64,000 bases of DNA, from positions 1,659,501 through 1,723,500 of the forward strand of contig NZ_AFEJ02000002.1 of assembly GCF_000238775.2 (NCBI RefSeq), given 5' to 3'. The notes under the pieces are model-generated. The model was not told the origin of the DNA. It did no database searches and saw nothing but the letters and a program-made list of their open reading frames with translations. Origin of the DNA: Acaryochloris sp. CCMEE 5410 (lineage in GTDB: Bacteria; Cyanobacteriota; Cyanobacteriia; Thermosynechococcales; Thermosynechococcaceae). Below are positions 19,026 to 28,472 of the stretch, in pieces; positions within the stretch are counted from its first letter, which is position 1; every line of letters begins with the position of its first letter. Made by a program: the position numbers and the translations under genes.

Positions 19026-19496
19026 TTAGTACCGATAATGGGCAAACGCTTTATTAGCTTCCGCCATACGGTGGGTCTCTTCACGCTTACGAATCGCTGC
19101 ACCTGTCTCATTCGCAGCATCGATGAGTTCGTTAGCCAATTTGCTCACCATAGACCGCCCAGGACGCTGGCGCGAAAAACGAATAATCCATCGCAACGCC
19201 AAGGCAATACCTCGATCGGATCTGACTTCCATCGGGACTTGATAAGTAGCACCACCCACTCGGCGTGCTTTCACTTCTACTAATGGCGTCACATTGCGAA
19301 CTGCCGTTTCAAACACCTCTAACGGGTCCTGATTCGTTCGCTCTTCAATGATTTTCAACGCATCATAAAGGATACGGGATGCCAGAGATTTTTTCCCACT
19401 CGCCATCAAGCGCCGAATAGTCATACTAATGAGGCGGCTATTATAAACCGGATCGGGGGGAACAGGGCGCTTTTGGACACGAATACGACGAGACAT
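19026..19496 (-). CDS. rpsG: 30S ribosomal protein S7
   Basis: A complete 156-residue S7, the main 16S 3' domain organiser of the small subunit. It starts [16 protein letters not shown] and contains [30 protein letters not shown] and the end KAFAHYRY. It is the second gene of the str operon, with a 209-bp gap after rpsL. Confidence 0.98.
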   Translation of the reverse strand: MSRRIRVQKRPVPPDPVYNSRLISMTIRRLMASGKKSLASRILYDALKIIEERTNQDPLEVFETAVRNVTPLVEVKARRVGGATYQVPMEVRSDRGIALALRWIIRFSRQRPGRSMVSKLANELIDAANETGAAIRKREETHRMAEANKAFAHYRY

Positions 19497-19705
19497 GAGA
19501 AATCCTACACAAGATAGTAATAATTAAGGGCTTAATAAATCCCCGCTATTTCGAGGAATGCATTTTTAAGACTACGATAACCGCAACCATCTAGCCTAAT
19601 GCTCACACTGATGAGAGAAATAGGATTAAGGTCAGCATGTTCCCAAAACATAAGCCACCGCTAGGGAACTCCGCTCTATCTCAACTTAAGATCGCGGGTA
19701 GGTTA

Positions 19706-20080
19706 CTAACCTTTAGGACGCTTCGCCCCATACTTGGAACGACCTTGGCGTCTATCTTTCACTCCAGCAGTATCCAAAGTGCCGCGGATAATATGGTAGC
19801 GAACACCCGGCAAGTCTTTAACACGACCACCCCGAATCATAACAACGGAATGCTCTTGCAAATTATGGCCGATTCCAGGAATATAGGCTGTAACCTCAAA
19901 TCCAGAGGTCAAGCGAACCCGGGCGACTTTCCGCAAAGCAGAGTTGGGCTTTTTAGGGGTCGTGGTATAAACGCGAGTACAAACACCACGGCGCTGAGGA
20001 CAGCTTTTTAAAGCCGGCGACTTTGTCTTTTTCTTTGTGTTGTAACGCTCGCTGCGGATGAGCTGCTGAATTGTGGGCAT
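19706..20080 (-). CDS. rpsL: 30S ribosomal protein S12
   Basis: A 124-residue S12, the decoding-centre protein. It contains the conserved [20 protein letters not shown], the [12 protein letters not shown] loop that carries streptomycin-sensitivity lysines, and the [13 protein letters not shown] end. The Lys of TTPKKPNS is the wild-type, so no resistance substitution is seen there. It is the first gene of the str operon, with the ybaB gene 81 bp upstream in the same direction. Confidence 0.98.
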   Translation of the reverse strand: MPTIQQLIRSERYNTKKKTKSPALKSCPQRRGVCTRVYTTTPKKPNSALRKVARVRLTSGFEVTAYIPGIGHNLQEHSVVMIRGGRVKDLPGVRYHIIRGTLDTAGVKDRRQGRSKYGAKRPKG

Positions 20081-20161
20081 AGATGGGCGATGGTAAGTTA
20101 AGTTAGGATTTGGGATTCTTCCAAATCCTAACTATATAGATCTTTACGGTCTTGTGTCAAC

Positions 20162-20518
20162 TTAACCACCTAAACCTGGCAAATTAAGATCGCCTGTCAA
20201 GTCTTCCATGCGCTCACGCATGGTATCGGTGGATTTTTGATATGCATCTTTCATTGCTTCAGCAACCAGTTCAGACAATGCATCTAGACCTTTATCGACT
20301 GCTTCTTGGGTAATTTCAGCACGAATAGGTTCTTGGTTACCGCTCATGACCACCTTAACTAAGCCGCCACCAGCTGCACCCTCGATCTCCATTTGTTCAA
20401 GATCTTCTTGTAATTGCTTTGCGCCTTCTTGCACTTGTTGTGCTTTCTGAATAGCTGCGGCTAATTCTTTCATTTTGCCGAGGCCGAAGCCAAAGCCTTG
20501 TCCTTGCTCTTTTGGCAT
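20162..20518 (-). CDS. YbaB/EbfC family DNA-binding protein
   Basis: A 118-residue member of the YbaB/EbfC nucleoid-associated family. The core helical segment [16 protein letters not shown], the glycine-rich turn [18 protein letters not shown] and the C-terminal helix [18 protein letters not shown] all fit. The proteins form tweezer-like dimers that bind DNA. It lies between murB and rpsL on the same strand, 131 bp from the end of murB's reading direction, so it may share transcripts with either neighbour. Confidence 0.9.
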   Translation of the reverse strand: MPKEQGQGFGFGLGKMKELAAAIQKAQQVQEGAKQLQEDLEQMEIEGAAGGGLVKVVMSGNQEPIRAEITQEAVDKGLDALSELVAEAMKDAYQKSTDTMRERMEDLTGDLNLPGLGG

Positions 20519-20649
20519 AGTCTTTATGGTTTGTTAATGTGCTTGAATCTTTGCTTTGCTCTAGATGAGCTCCTCTAAGGAACCTCAAATCGAACTGTTT
20601 ACTATGATACTGAGAGTCTACCCCAAGAGGCGTAAAGGGAATCCACTTT

Positions 20650-21576
20650 CTATGTGATCTGTGGAAATTTACCCAACATTTTTACCTCTGGTTTGAGCAG
20701 CAGTGACCAATTTTCCTCAACTTTTTGCTGAACATAATGAATCAGATTGAAGATGTCAGTCGCCGTGGCGTTACCAGAATTAAGGATAAAGTTAGCGTGC
20801 TTTTGAGCAACTTGCGCCCCTCCTAGTGAGTATCCTTTCAAGCCTGATTGCTCAATTAGCCAACCTGCCGTTCGCGGCAGAGGATTGCGAAACACGCTGC
20901 CACAGCTTGGCCAATCATAGGGTTGTGTGCTGAGGCGATGGTCTAAGTGGGACTGAGTTGTCGCTTTGACCTGTTCAGCCGATTGGTTGGCATGAAGCTG
21001 GAACACCCCCAGCAAAACAGGCCTGGGAGATTGCTGTAAGATAGATGACCGATACTGAAAGGCCATGTGTTCAGGCTTCAATACCTGAATCGTTCCATCT
21101 CTGTCTAGGGCATGAACCTCAGTTAACACATCTGCCGTACATCCACCGTGCGCTCCAGCATTCATCACTAATGCTCCGCCTACCGTTCCAGGAATACCGA
21201 CGGCCCATTCCAAACCAGACCAGCCCTGTTTAGCAGCTTGCCAAGCTAGTTTAGGTAACGATTCCCCAGCATAGGCTGTAACTTGACAAGTTACAGGATC
21301 GAACGTTCTTTGCCGCAAGTACCGCGTTGAGATGACTAAACCTGGTAATCCCTGGTCACTAATAAGCAGGTTTGAACCTGCCCCCAAAAAGGTGATGGGC
21401 AGATCTTGCTCATTAGCCCAAGCATAGCTAGCTTGTAATTCTTCTAGATTATGGGGAGCAATAAACCACTCCGCTGCTCCCCCCACGCGGAATGTCGTCA
21501 TACCGGCCAAACTCACATAAGGCTGAATTTCGCAGTTACCATTATCAATAAAGATGGAGGGTGAAGACTGAGTCAT
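20650..21576 (-). CDS. murB: UDP-N-acetylenolpyruvoylglucosamine reductase
   Basis: A 308-residue MurB, the FAD enzyme that reduces enolpyruvyl-UDP-GlcNAc to UDP-MurNAc. The FAD-binding part includes FRVGGAAEWFIAP and LGAGSNLLISDQGLPG. The substrate domain carries SCGSVFRNP with the proton-donating Ser, and the late Glu appears in LLLKPEVKMLG. The gene overlaps the end of murC by four bases, so the two are translationally coupled. Confidence 0.96.
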   Translation of the reverse strand: MTQSSPSIFIDNGNCEIQPYVSLAGMTTFRVGGAAEWFIAPHNLEELQASYAWANEQDLPITFLGAGSNLLISDQGLPGLVISTRYLRQRTFDPVTCQVTAYAGESLPKLAWQAAKQGWSGLEWAVGIPGTVGGALVMNAGAHGGCTADVLTEVHALDRDGTIQVLKPEHMAFQYRSSILQQSPRPVLLGVFQLHANQSAEQVKATTQSHLDHRLSTQPYDWPSCGSVFRNPLPRTAGWLIEQSGLKGYSLGGAQVAQKHANFILNSGNATATDIFNLIHYVQQKVEENWSLLLKPEVKMLGKFPQIT

Positions 21577-23036
21577 TGTAAAACAACCTCAGGAGAAGGT
21601 TTTGATGAAACCTGAAAATGGGCAAGTAAACCCGGAATGATGCGGTTCAAATCTCCTGCTCCCAAGAATAGGACTACATCACCCGATTGCAAATGTCCTT
21701 GCAAAAAATCGATAACCTTGGTCAAGGTGGGTTGAAACGTTACGGCAGAATGGTTAGCCGTAATTGCATCTGCCAACTTTTTACCATTAATGGTGCCTGG
21801 ATTTGCTTCTCCAGCACTATAGATATCGGTCACAACAACTAAATCGGCATCTTGAAAAGATTGGCTAAACTCTTGAAAGAAGGTGGCTGCGCGGCTGTAG
21901 CGATGGGGTTGGAAGACCGCCACCACCCGTGATTGAGAATAGGTTGAAGCTGCTGCCTGAGCTTGAAGCTTTGCAGATGCTAAGGTCACTTGAATTTCAC
22001 TAGGATGATGCGCATAATCATCGATCAAACAAATCCCTTGCGCTTCTCCATAAATTTCGAATCGGCGCTTAGCGCCTGAGAAAGTCTGCAATGCTTTCGC
22101 AATGGCAGAGAATTCTAAGCCGACATAACGGCCAACCGCAACAGCAGCTAGGGCATTACTGAGATTATGTTCCCCAAGCAGGGGAAGTTCTAACTGTCCT
22201 AAGCTCTCGCCACGTTCAAGGACCTCTACAATTGTTCCTTGGCCTGAATAGTCAATATTTTGAACCGTATAATCTGCCGATGCTTTACTACTCAAACTGT
22301 AAGTAATCATGGACTGATCGGTAGCCAATGCGAGAAAACGATCAGCAATGGTTGGGCAGTCAACCGAAACAATCAGAGTATGGCAATGATCGACAAACTG
22401 TTGAAAAATGCTCACCACTTGATCCAGTGAGGTGTAGTGATCAGGGTGATCGAGTTCAATATTAGTAATAACACCAATGTGAGGGAAGAACTTTACGAGA
22501 GACCCATCAGATTCATCGGCCTCAGCGACTAAATAGGGACTTTCACCCGTGCGGGCATTCCCACCCCATGCAGCAACTTCTCCGCCCACAATAATGGTTG
22601 GATCTAAACTCGCTTGCAACAATAAATAGCCCACCAGGCTACTGGTTGTTGTTTTACCATGGGTTCCAGCAATTGCAATGCTTTGAGAAAATTCTTGCAT
22701 GAGCGCTGCCAGCACATCAGAACGATGAAAGATAGGGCATCCTGCCTGAACAGCGGCCTGATACTCAGGATTGTCCTCATGAATGGCCGTTGAGCAAATC
22801 ACTTGAGGGGGAGTAGAAGACGCCTGACAAAGTTGCTGAATGTTAGAGGCTTCTTGACGGGAGAAGATCTGAGCGCCCTGGGATTCTAATTTTTGAGTGA
22901 TATGGTTAGCGCGAGCATCTGAGCCCGATATAGGCAATTGTCGTTTCAGTAGGATATGGGCTAGTGCAGACATGCCGATACCGCCAACACCAATGAAGTG
23001 AATGGGACGACCACCTAAATCGACTGCACTTTGCAT
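21573..23036 (-). CDS. murC: UDP-N-acetylmuramate-L-alanine ligase
   Basis: A 487-residue MurC, which adds L-alanine to UDP-MurNAc. The UDP-binding FIGVGGIGMSALA lies near the N-terminus, the ATP loop GTHGKTTT at about 124-131, and the middle carries DESDGSLVKFFPHIGVITNI and a late YAHHPSEIQ motif. ATG 23036 is set by AGGAG about 11 bp upstream; the frame remains open to 23066. murB starts inside its last codons. Upstream lies a 437-bp gap with no clear gene. Confidence 0.96.
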   Translation of the reverse strand: MQSAVDLGGRPIHFIGVGGIGMSALAHILLKRQLPISGSDARANHITQKLESQGAQIFSRQEASNIQQLCQASSTPPQVICSTAIHEDNPEYQAAVQAGCPIFHRSDVLAALMQEFSQSIAIAGTHGKTTTSSLVGYLLLQASLDPTIIVGGEVAAWGGNARTGESPYLVAEADESDGSLVKFFPHIGVITNIELDHPDHYTSLDQVVSIFQQFVDHCHTLIVSVDCPTIADRFLALATDQSMITYSLSSKASADYTVQNIDYSGQGTIVEVLERGESLGQLELPLLGEHNLSNALAAVAVGRYVGLEFSAIAKALQTFSGAKRRFEIYGEAQGICLIDDYAHHPSEIQVTLASAKLQAQAAASTYSQSRVVAVFQPHRYSRAATFFQEFSQSFQDADLVVVTDIYSAGEANPGTINGKKLADAITANHSAVTFQPTLTKVIDFLQGHLQSGDVVLFLGAGDLNRIIPGLLAHFQVSSKPSPEVVLQ

Positions 23037-23473
23037 TACTGTATTTCGCTCCTTCTCGGCCCACACCTAGTTACACGCGACATCATAGCAGGAACTCTAA
23101 AAAATTCGAGTTCTTTTCCTTGCTTCCCACACATCTCCCTTGGATCTATGTCAATCTTGATGCTGCCGACATTGCCAGCATTTTTCAATCTCTATCCTTC
23201 AGGTAAAAGGTTAAAGCTAATAGATACACCAGCATCCTAAGTCCTATAGAGTTTCAGGTTCCATTTTGTTTGCTATCTGGTTATATTGCTAAGCATCACC
23301 ATAATTTTCTTCTGTAAAATTTTTAATATCTTCTCGCTGATGATGTCAATCTGGTGATGGTCGAACGCTCCACTAATCAATTTGCAAAATCCGAATCTGT
23401 AATTATCTGTAATAGCCGGCATGGTATTGTTTGCGATCGCATCTCCAAGACATCCATCTGAGTTAAGTTACCC
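23037..23473. other. Intergenic region between divergent murC and the methyltransferase
   Basis: No convincing gene is present. Short open frames exist but have no ribosome binding site or recognisable sequence. A HIP1 octamer lies at about 23435-23442. The region must contain promoters for both murC (minus) and the methyltransferase (plus); I could not fix either with confidence. Confidence 0.5.
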
Positions 23474-24226
23474 ATGAGCGAACCACGGTTAGCCTCGATC
23501 AAAATTGTTTTAGTCGAACCGGCTGGCCCCCTCAATGTGGGGAGCATCGCCCGAGTGATGAAAAACATGGGATTAGGGCAGTTAGTGCTCGTTAAACCCC
23601 ACTGTAACCCTTTAGACCCAGAAGCCAAACAGATGGCGGTTCACGCCATTGACGTCCTATACCAGGCTAAAACGGTTCAAACGTTATCGGAAGCACTCGT
23701 GGGATGTCAGCGAGTGGTGGCTACCACCGCTCGACAACGGCGATTACAGGTGATGACTCAAGCCCCTAAACAAATCTTGCCCTGGATACTAGAAGGTGAA
23801 GCCGCCTTGATCTTTGGCCCCGAGGATCGAGGGCTCAGCAATGAAGAGCTTTACCATGCCCAAGCTTTTCTTCAAATCCCGACAAGCTCTGACTATGCAG
23901 CATTGAATCTCGCCCAGGCCGTCACAATTTGCTGTTACGAGTTGCGTCAATGCCTACTGATGGGCCTTGACAACCGGCCCACTGAGCCTAGAATTGCAGA
24001 GTCTGATCATCCTCAAGTAGAATTGGCCCCCTTTCAACAAATGGAAGCGTTCTATCAAGCCCTAGAAGCGGCTTTATTAGACATCGGCTATCTACATCCT
24101 CATACAGCAACCGCAAGGATGCAGAAACTGCGGCAGCTCTTTAATCGCAGTCAGTTGTCAACCCAGGAATTAGCTATGTTAAGAGGGATGATTCGTCAGG
24201 TACACTGGAAAACTCAGGCAAATTGA
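23474..24226 (+). CDS. trmJ: SpoU-family RNA methyltransferase, TrmJ type
   Basis: A 250-residue SPOUT-class 2'-O-methyltransferase of TrmH group 1 (TrmJ). Motif 1 is VEPAGPLNVGSIARVMKNMG, motif 2 is LIFGPEDRGLSNEEL, and motif 3 is IPTSSDYAALNLAQAV. The trefoil-knot residues (Asn-x2-Gly-x2-Ala-Arg) are all present. TrmJ methylates position 32 of some tRNAs in other bacteria; whether this cyanobacterial protein has the same target is not shown. The gene ends 130 bp before the beta-lactamase-like gene. Confidence 0.85.
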   Translation: MSEPRLASIKIVLVEPAGPLNVGSIARVMKNMGLGQLVLVKPHCNPLDPEAKQMAVHAIDVLYQAKTVQTLSEALVGCQRVVATTARQRRLQVMTQAPKQILPWILEGEAALIFGPEDRGLSNEELYHAQAFLQIPTSSDYAALNLAQAVTICCYELRQCLLMGLDNRPTEPRIAESDHPQVELAPFQQMEAFYQALEAALLDIGYLHPHTATARMQKLRQLFNRSQLSTQELAMLRGMIRQVHWKTQAN

Positions 24227-24356
24227 TTAAAATACTCATAATCTTTTGCTATTGGCAATGCATTAAAGATTACATAAAACTTTGAGGCTTGCCGATCCAG
24301 ATTGGATACAGCTTCAAGTCTTCAGCTCATTTGCTCCATCACGTCCATAGCCAAAT

Positions 24357-25739
24357 TTGTTGATTCAGGAGAGGGTGGTGCTTCAACACTCCAGGCAATC
24401 TTTAACTTCACGACAACAGCGCCAGTTATGGCAGCAGCGCCGGAGGATGCATCGAACGCGCCGAGCAATGCGCAAACAGCTTGTGCAGCAAACTCAGCAT
24501 CGCGCCCCATCTAATCGTCTTCGCTCTCCTTCTTCTCCACAGCCCAAAAGATCCTCTGGTATTTCTCGAAAATCAGCCAAGAGAAATTCGTCTGTTCCAA
24601 AAGCACCGATTCGATCCGCCCGTCCGAGGAAACGTTCCAGCTCCTGGGGGTGGTTTGTATATCTCACTCGTTTAGCCATTGTTGGATCTGGGGTTGCTGC
24701 GATTGCTGGCACCGTTCTAACGGTCCTTGATCCCAAACCTAACTCATCAGTTTCTCGGTCTCCTGCTGTATCCTCTGCCCTAGCCCCCGCTCCACTAAAC
24801 GCTGAAACACCAAACAATTCTGAGCAGTCGGTTCAACCGAAAACCTTTGACACCCAGCCTGATGGACCTCAGTCTCTATTTTATCGCTGGTCCCAAGAGC
24901 CACGGATGCAGCGGTTGGTACGCGAGGGGCAAGAGCTAACGACGATCAAGCGACAAATCCAGGCATGGTCTGCAGCTCAATCGGAGCTTAAGCCTGCGAT
25001 GTTTTTCCTGAATCCCAGCACTGGCGAATATTTAGATATCAATGGGGCGAAAAGCATTTCAGCCGCCAGCACGATTAAAATTCCTGTCTTACTTGCATTT
25101 TTTGAAGACGTTGATGCAGGCATCATTGATCTAGATGAGCCCTTAGTGATGCGCCCAGATCTAGTGGCATCTGAAGCTGGCTCTATGCAATACGAACCGG
25201 TGGGCACAACGTTTTCTGCCCTGGACACAGCAGAGTATATGATTGCAATCAGCGATAACACTGCCACCAATATGTTGATTGATCGCCTCGGGGGTGCAAA
25301 GAAACTCAATCAGCGGTTTAAATCCTGGGGTCTCAAACACACGACCATCCGTAATCCTTTACCAGACTTAGAAGGCACCAATACCATCAGCCCACAAGAT
25401 ATGGCAGCCTTAATGCTCAAGCTCAAGGATGAAGATTTACTCTCGTCTATCAGCCGCGAGCAAGCGTTAGATATTTTGCGTCAAACTGTGACAAATACCC
25501 TTCTCCCCCAGGGGATAGACAAAGATGCGGATATTGCCCATAAAACGGGTGACATTGGCTCTGTTGTCGGGGATATCGGCCTCATTGACATGCCCAATGG
25601 CCAGCACTACGTTGCCGCTATATTAGTGCAAAGACCTCACAATGATCCCCGTGCCCAGGAGCTGATCCGTAAGATTTCTAAACTCACTTACAAAACATTT
25701 CGGAAACAGGTCGCCCCTGCAACAAGATCAGACAATTAG
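24357..25739 (+). CDS. Class A beta-lactamase-like serine hydrolase, membrane-anchored
   Basis: A protein of up to 460 residues. The first 90 residues are very basic (Arg/Gln rich), then comes a membrane segment (about 100-120) and a Pro/Ser-rich linker. The catalytic domain starts near 210. It has the SxxK motif STIK (in AASTIKIPVL), an SDN motif (MIAISDNTATNM), and KTG (AHKTGDIGSVVG). These are all the active-site motifs of class A beta-lactamases. The start is uncertain: TTG 24357 opens the frame, with ATG 24447 as an alternative. Related cyanobacterial proteins are not known to give antibiotic resistance; a cell-wall role is possible. Confidence 0.82.
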   Translation: MLIQERVVLQHSRQSLTSRQQRQLWQQRRRMHRTRRAMRKQLVQQTQHRAPSNRLRSPSSPQPKRSSGISRKSAKRNSSVPKAPIRSARPRKRSSSWGWFVYLTRLAIVGSGVAAIAGTVLTVLDPKPNSSVSRSPAVSSALAPAPLNAETPNNSEQSVQPKTFDTQPDGPQSLFYRWSQEPRMQRLVREGQELTTIKRQIQAWSAAQSELKPAMFFLNPSTGEYLDINGAKSISAASTIKIPVLLAFFEDVDAGIIDLDEPLVMRPDLVASEAGSMQYEPVGTTFSALDTAEYMIAISDNTATNMLIDRLGGAKKLNQRFKSWGLKHTTIRNPLPDLEGTNTISPQDMAALMLKLKDEDLLSSISREQALDILRQTVTNTLLPQGIDKDADIAHKTGDIGSVVGDIGLIDMPNGQHYVAAILVQRPHNDPRAQELIRKISKLTYKTFRKQVAPATRSDN

Positions 25740-25777
25740 CAGGTGTACGTTGGGACTATGGGGTTTAAAGGACATCC

Positions 25778-26152
25778 ATGAAATCATGGCCATCTATCAC
25801 TCCCATCAGCATTGATCGGACCCTTCTTCATGAATACTCCGACGGTGATCGAAACTTCGAACAAGAGCTGTTGCATTTGTTTGTGGATGACACTCAGCAA
25901 CATTTGGCCAGATTGAAAGCTGCCATCTCAAACCAAAACTTCGATATGGCAACACGGGAAGCCCATCACATCAAAGGAGCGAGTGCTCATGTAGGTGCCG
26001 TAGCCATGTTTGCGATCGCAGCCGAGATTGAAACCCTCATCAAGCAAAAAAGCACGTCTCCAAGTCTATTACTCAGTCAATTGGAAACAGCCTATCAAGA
26101 CGTCATTGGCATGACTGAGCAATGGGATCAAGAATCAACAACACTCAGTTAA
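25778..26152 (+). CDS. Histidine phosphotransfer (Hpt) domain protein
   Basis: A 124-residue stand-alone Hpt domain. The phosphorylation site is in REAHHIKGASAHVG; by alignment His63 is the likely acceptor. The protein is fully helical as expected and has no other domain. It would shuttle phosphate between a hybrid kinase and a response regulator. It lies 38 bp after the beta-lactamase-like gene. A response regulator follows at 27469, after obg, but no sensor kinase is in the window. Confidence 0.88.
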   Translation: MKSWPSITPISIDRTLLHEYSDGDRNFEQELLHLFVDDTQQHLARLKAAISNQNFDMATREAHHIKGASAHVGAVAMFAIAAEIETLIKQKSTSPSLLLSQLETAYQDVIGMTEQWDQESTTLS

Positions 26153-26267
26153 GCTGTAGATTAGCTCTCCCCTCTAGAATTGCTCAAGCAGCACACCGCT
26201 TTGGCGATGGGCCAGAGGAGTGACAGAATAGCTATTCCCCCGATATTTCTTCCCAGGCATTACCATT

Positions 26268-27320
26268 ATGCGCTTCATTGACCAAACCGAAATATTCGTC
26301 AAAGCCGGAGCAGGGGGAGACGGAATGGTAGCCTTCCGACGGGAGAAATACGTGCCTGCGGGGGGGCCTGCAGGGGGAAATGGGGGTCGAGGTGGCTCGG
26401 TTATTCTCCAGGCTTCAACCCAGCTCCAAACCCTGCTGGATTTCAAATACAAACATCAATTTGTGGCTGAAGATGGCAAACGGGGTGGCCCCAAAAATTT
26501 AACCGGTGCATCGGGACAAGATCGCTTAATTGAAGTTCCCTGCGGCACAGTTATTTATGAAGCAGACTCCATGAAGTTGTTAGGGGATTTAACCACAAAT
26601 GGGCAAACCCTGACCGTTGCTCAGGGCGGTAAAGGGGGACTAGGAAACAAACATTTTCTGAGCAACCGCAATCGAGCCCCAGAACATGCGCTACCGGGAC
26701 TGCCTGGCGAGGAGTTTCGGCTGCATTTGGAATTGAAGCTATTAGCGGAGGTTGGCATTATTGGGTTGCCTAATGCGGGTAAGTCAACCCTGATCTCCGT
26801 CTTATCCGCAGCTCGCCCCAAAATTGCCGACTATCCTTTCACAACGCTCATTCCCAATCTGGGTGTCGTCCCGAGAGCCACAGGAGATGGCACCGTCTTC
26901 GCTGATATTCCTGGGCTGATCGAAGGAGCCCATGCGGGAGTCGGTTTAGGCCATGACTTCCTAAGGCATGTTGAGCGTACCCGGCTACTGGTTCATTTGG
27001 TGGATGCCACCGCTGCAGATCCAGAGCAAGACTACCAGACCATTCAAAAAGAGCTATCCGCCTACGGTCAAGGCCTACAAAATCGACCCCAATTATTGGT
27101 ATTGAACAAAATAGATGCCATGGATTCAGCGCAACTGCTGAAAAAACAAGCCAGCTTAGAGCAAATGAGCGGCAGCCCAGTGTATTTAATCTCTGCCGTA
27201 GCTAAACAGGGTCTAGACACACTACTTCAGCAAGTCTGGGAGGAACTAGATCGTCTACCTAACGATCTTCAAGAGGCTCCCATACCTGTTCTGGACTCAC
27301 TCATCTTAAGAGAAACGTAA
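26268..27320 (+). CDS. obgE: Obg/CgtA GTPase
   Basis: A 350-residue Obg. The glycine-rich N-terminal fold ([19 protein letters not shown] to about 158) precedes the GTPase domain with G1 [13 protein letters not shown]3 [16 protein letters not shown] and G4 NKID. Obg acts in 50S subunit maturation and in the stress response. The C-terminal extension is short and acidic. It is preceded by the Hpt gene on the same strand with a 115-bp gap. Confidence 0.96.
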   Translation: MRFIDQTEIFVKAGAGGDGMVAFRREKYVPAGGPAGGNGGRGGSVILQASTQLQTLLDFKYKHQFVAEDGKRGGPKNLTGASGQDRLIEVPCGTVIYEADSMKLLGDLTTNGQTLTVAQGGKGGLGNKHFLSNRNRAPEHALPGLPGEEFRLHLELKLLAEVGIIGLPNAGKSTLISVLSAARPKIADYPFTTLIPNLGVVPRATGDGTVFADIPGLIEGAHAGVGLGHDFLRHVERTRLLVHLVDATAADPEQDYQTIQKELSAYGQGLQNRPQLLVLNKIDAMDSAQLLKKQASLEQMSGSPVYLISAVAKQGLDTLLQQVWEELDRLPNDLQEAPIPVLDSLILRET

Positions 27321-27468
27321 ATTTCAGCAGAAGGAAGTTGAATTATCATTCAATTTGGGAAAGATTAAGTAATAATACGGTATACATTAGCGGTACTCGG
27401 CAACTTTAACTACGGTGACAAGATTTCTGGGTAACGCTAAGCATAAAGACATGGGTGGCTTCTAGAGT

Positions 27469-28116
27469 ATGCAAGACGTTATCACAGCTGATCAAAATCA
27501 ACTGCTACTCATTGATGATGATCCGAATCTGATTTTATTAGTGAAGGATTACCTAGAATTACGTGGGTATGAGGTGACAACGGCCAAGAATGGTCGGGAA
27601 GCCCTGCGCGTTCTAGAGAAGAGTATTCCTAATCTAATCATCTGTGATGTGATGATGCCCGAGATGGACGGCTATGCGTTTGTCAAACGTGTTCGGGATA
27701 ATCCTCAGACCAGCTATCTCCCCGTTCTCTTTTTGTCAGCTAAGGGACAAATTCAAGATCGGGTCACCGGACTCAACACCGGGGCTGATGTATATATGAT
27801 TAAGCCCTTTGAACCCGATGAATTAGTGGCACAAATCGAAGCATCCCTAAAGCAAGCCTCGCGAATGATGCAGAAACAAGCGAACTCCCTGGAAGGAGAG
27901 CTGTCGGTTCAGGTTCCCTTTGATGTCGATTTGACCCCCACAGAGACAAAAGTCATTCAGCTTGTTGCCAAAGGCATGTCCAACCGAGAGATTGCAGATG
28001 ACCTGAGCGTTAGCCAACGCACGGTCGAAAGTCACGTCAGCAATATGCTCGGGAAGACAGGCTTAAACAACCGTACAGAACTTGCTCGCTGGGCCATTGA
28101 GCAACGCATGGTTTAA
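27469..28116 (+). CDS. Response regulator, NarL/LuxR type, Ycf29-like
   Basis: A 215-residue two-domain response regulator. The receiver has the acidic pocket DDD (residues 16-18), the phosphorylated Asp60 in IICDVMMPEMDG, Ser90 and Lys112 (IKPFEPDE). A LuxR-type DNA-binding domain follows, with LTPTETKVIQLVAKGMSNRE and RTVESHVSNML. Domain order and length recall Ycf29, encoded in some algal plastids. The last four bases overlap the stop of the convergent DUF3493 gene. The cognate kinase is unknown. Confidence 0.9.
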   Translation: MQDVITADQNQLLLIDDDPNLILLVKDYLELRGYEVTTAKNGREALRVLEKSIPNLIICDVMMPEMDGYAFVKRVRDNPQTSYLPVLFLSAKGQIQDRVTGLNTGADVYMIKPFEPDELVAQIEASLKQASRMMQKQANSLEGELSVQVPFDVDLTPTETKVIQLVAKGMSNREIADDLSVSQRTVESHVSNMLGKTGLNNRTELARWAIEQRMV

Positions 28117-28391
28117 GCACGGTTACGGGAGCGCTCAAGCCACAACAGCCACAACATCAAAGACAACACACCAACCTGCAACGCGAAGTTAGGCAGTGTA
28201 GTGGTAATCTCTTTCCCCGCCAATAGCTGAAAGAAAAACACCACTGCCCCCACAAAGGCCGAGCCAGCAAACGCAATGTAAAAGAATTGTCTCAACCCAC
28301 GATACGGAGACTTTAATTCGGCACGCAGTTGTTTAAGCTGCTCTGGGTTTAAGGAAGACCGGGAAGACTTAGGTGTCGGGGGTTGAGACAT
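28113..28391 (-). CDS. DUF3493 small membrane protein
   Basis: A 92-residue protein with two membrane segments (YIAFAGSAFVGAVVFFFQLL and LQVGVLSLMLWLLWL). The N-terminal LNPEQLKQLRAELKSPYRGLR matches the DUF3493 family of cyanobacteria and chloroplasts, which includes plant proteins linked to low photosystem II accumulation. The function in cyanobacteria is open. It lies 81 bp downstream of ccs1 on the same strand and is tail-to-tail with the response regulator, sharing a TTAA. Confidence 0.82.
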   Translation of the reverse strand: MSQPPTPKSSRSSLNPEQLKQLRAELKSPYRGLRQFFYIAFAGSAFVGAVVFFFQLLAGKEITTTLPNFALQVGVLSLMLWLLWLERSRNRA

Positions 28392-28472
28392 GAATCACAA
28401 TCAAGCATCGTCGTAAGGTTTTTATTAAGGTGTGCGTTCGTAGTTCCCTGAGCCGAATGGCCCACTTTAAGT

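Noticed and set aside
23031-23240. A 69-codon frame in the murC upstream gap
   Set aside because: It overlaps the murC start, has no ribosome binding site and no recognisable sequence.
24357-25739. A functional beta-lactamase resistance gene
   Set aside because: All class A motifs are present, but the long basic tail, membrane anchor and distant sequence do not support a resistance call.
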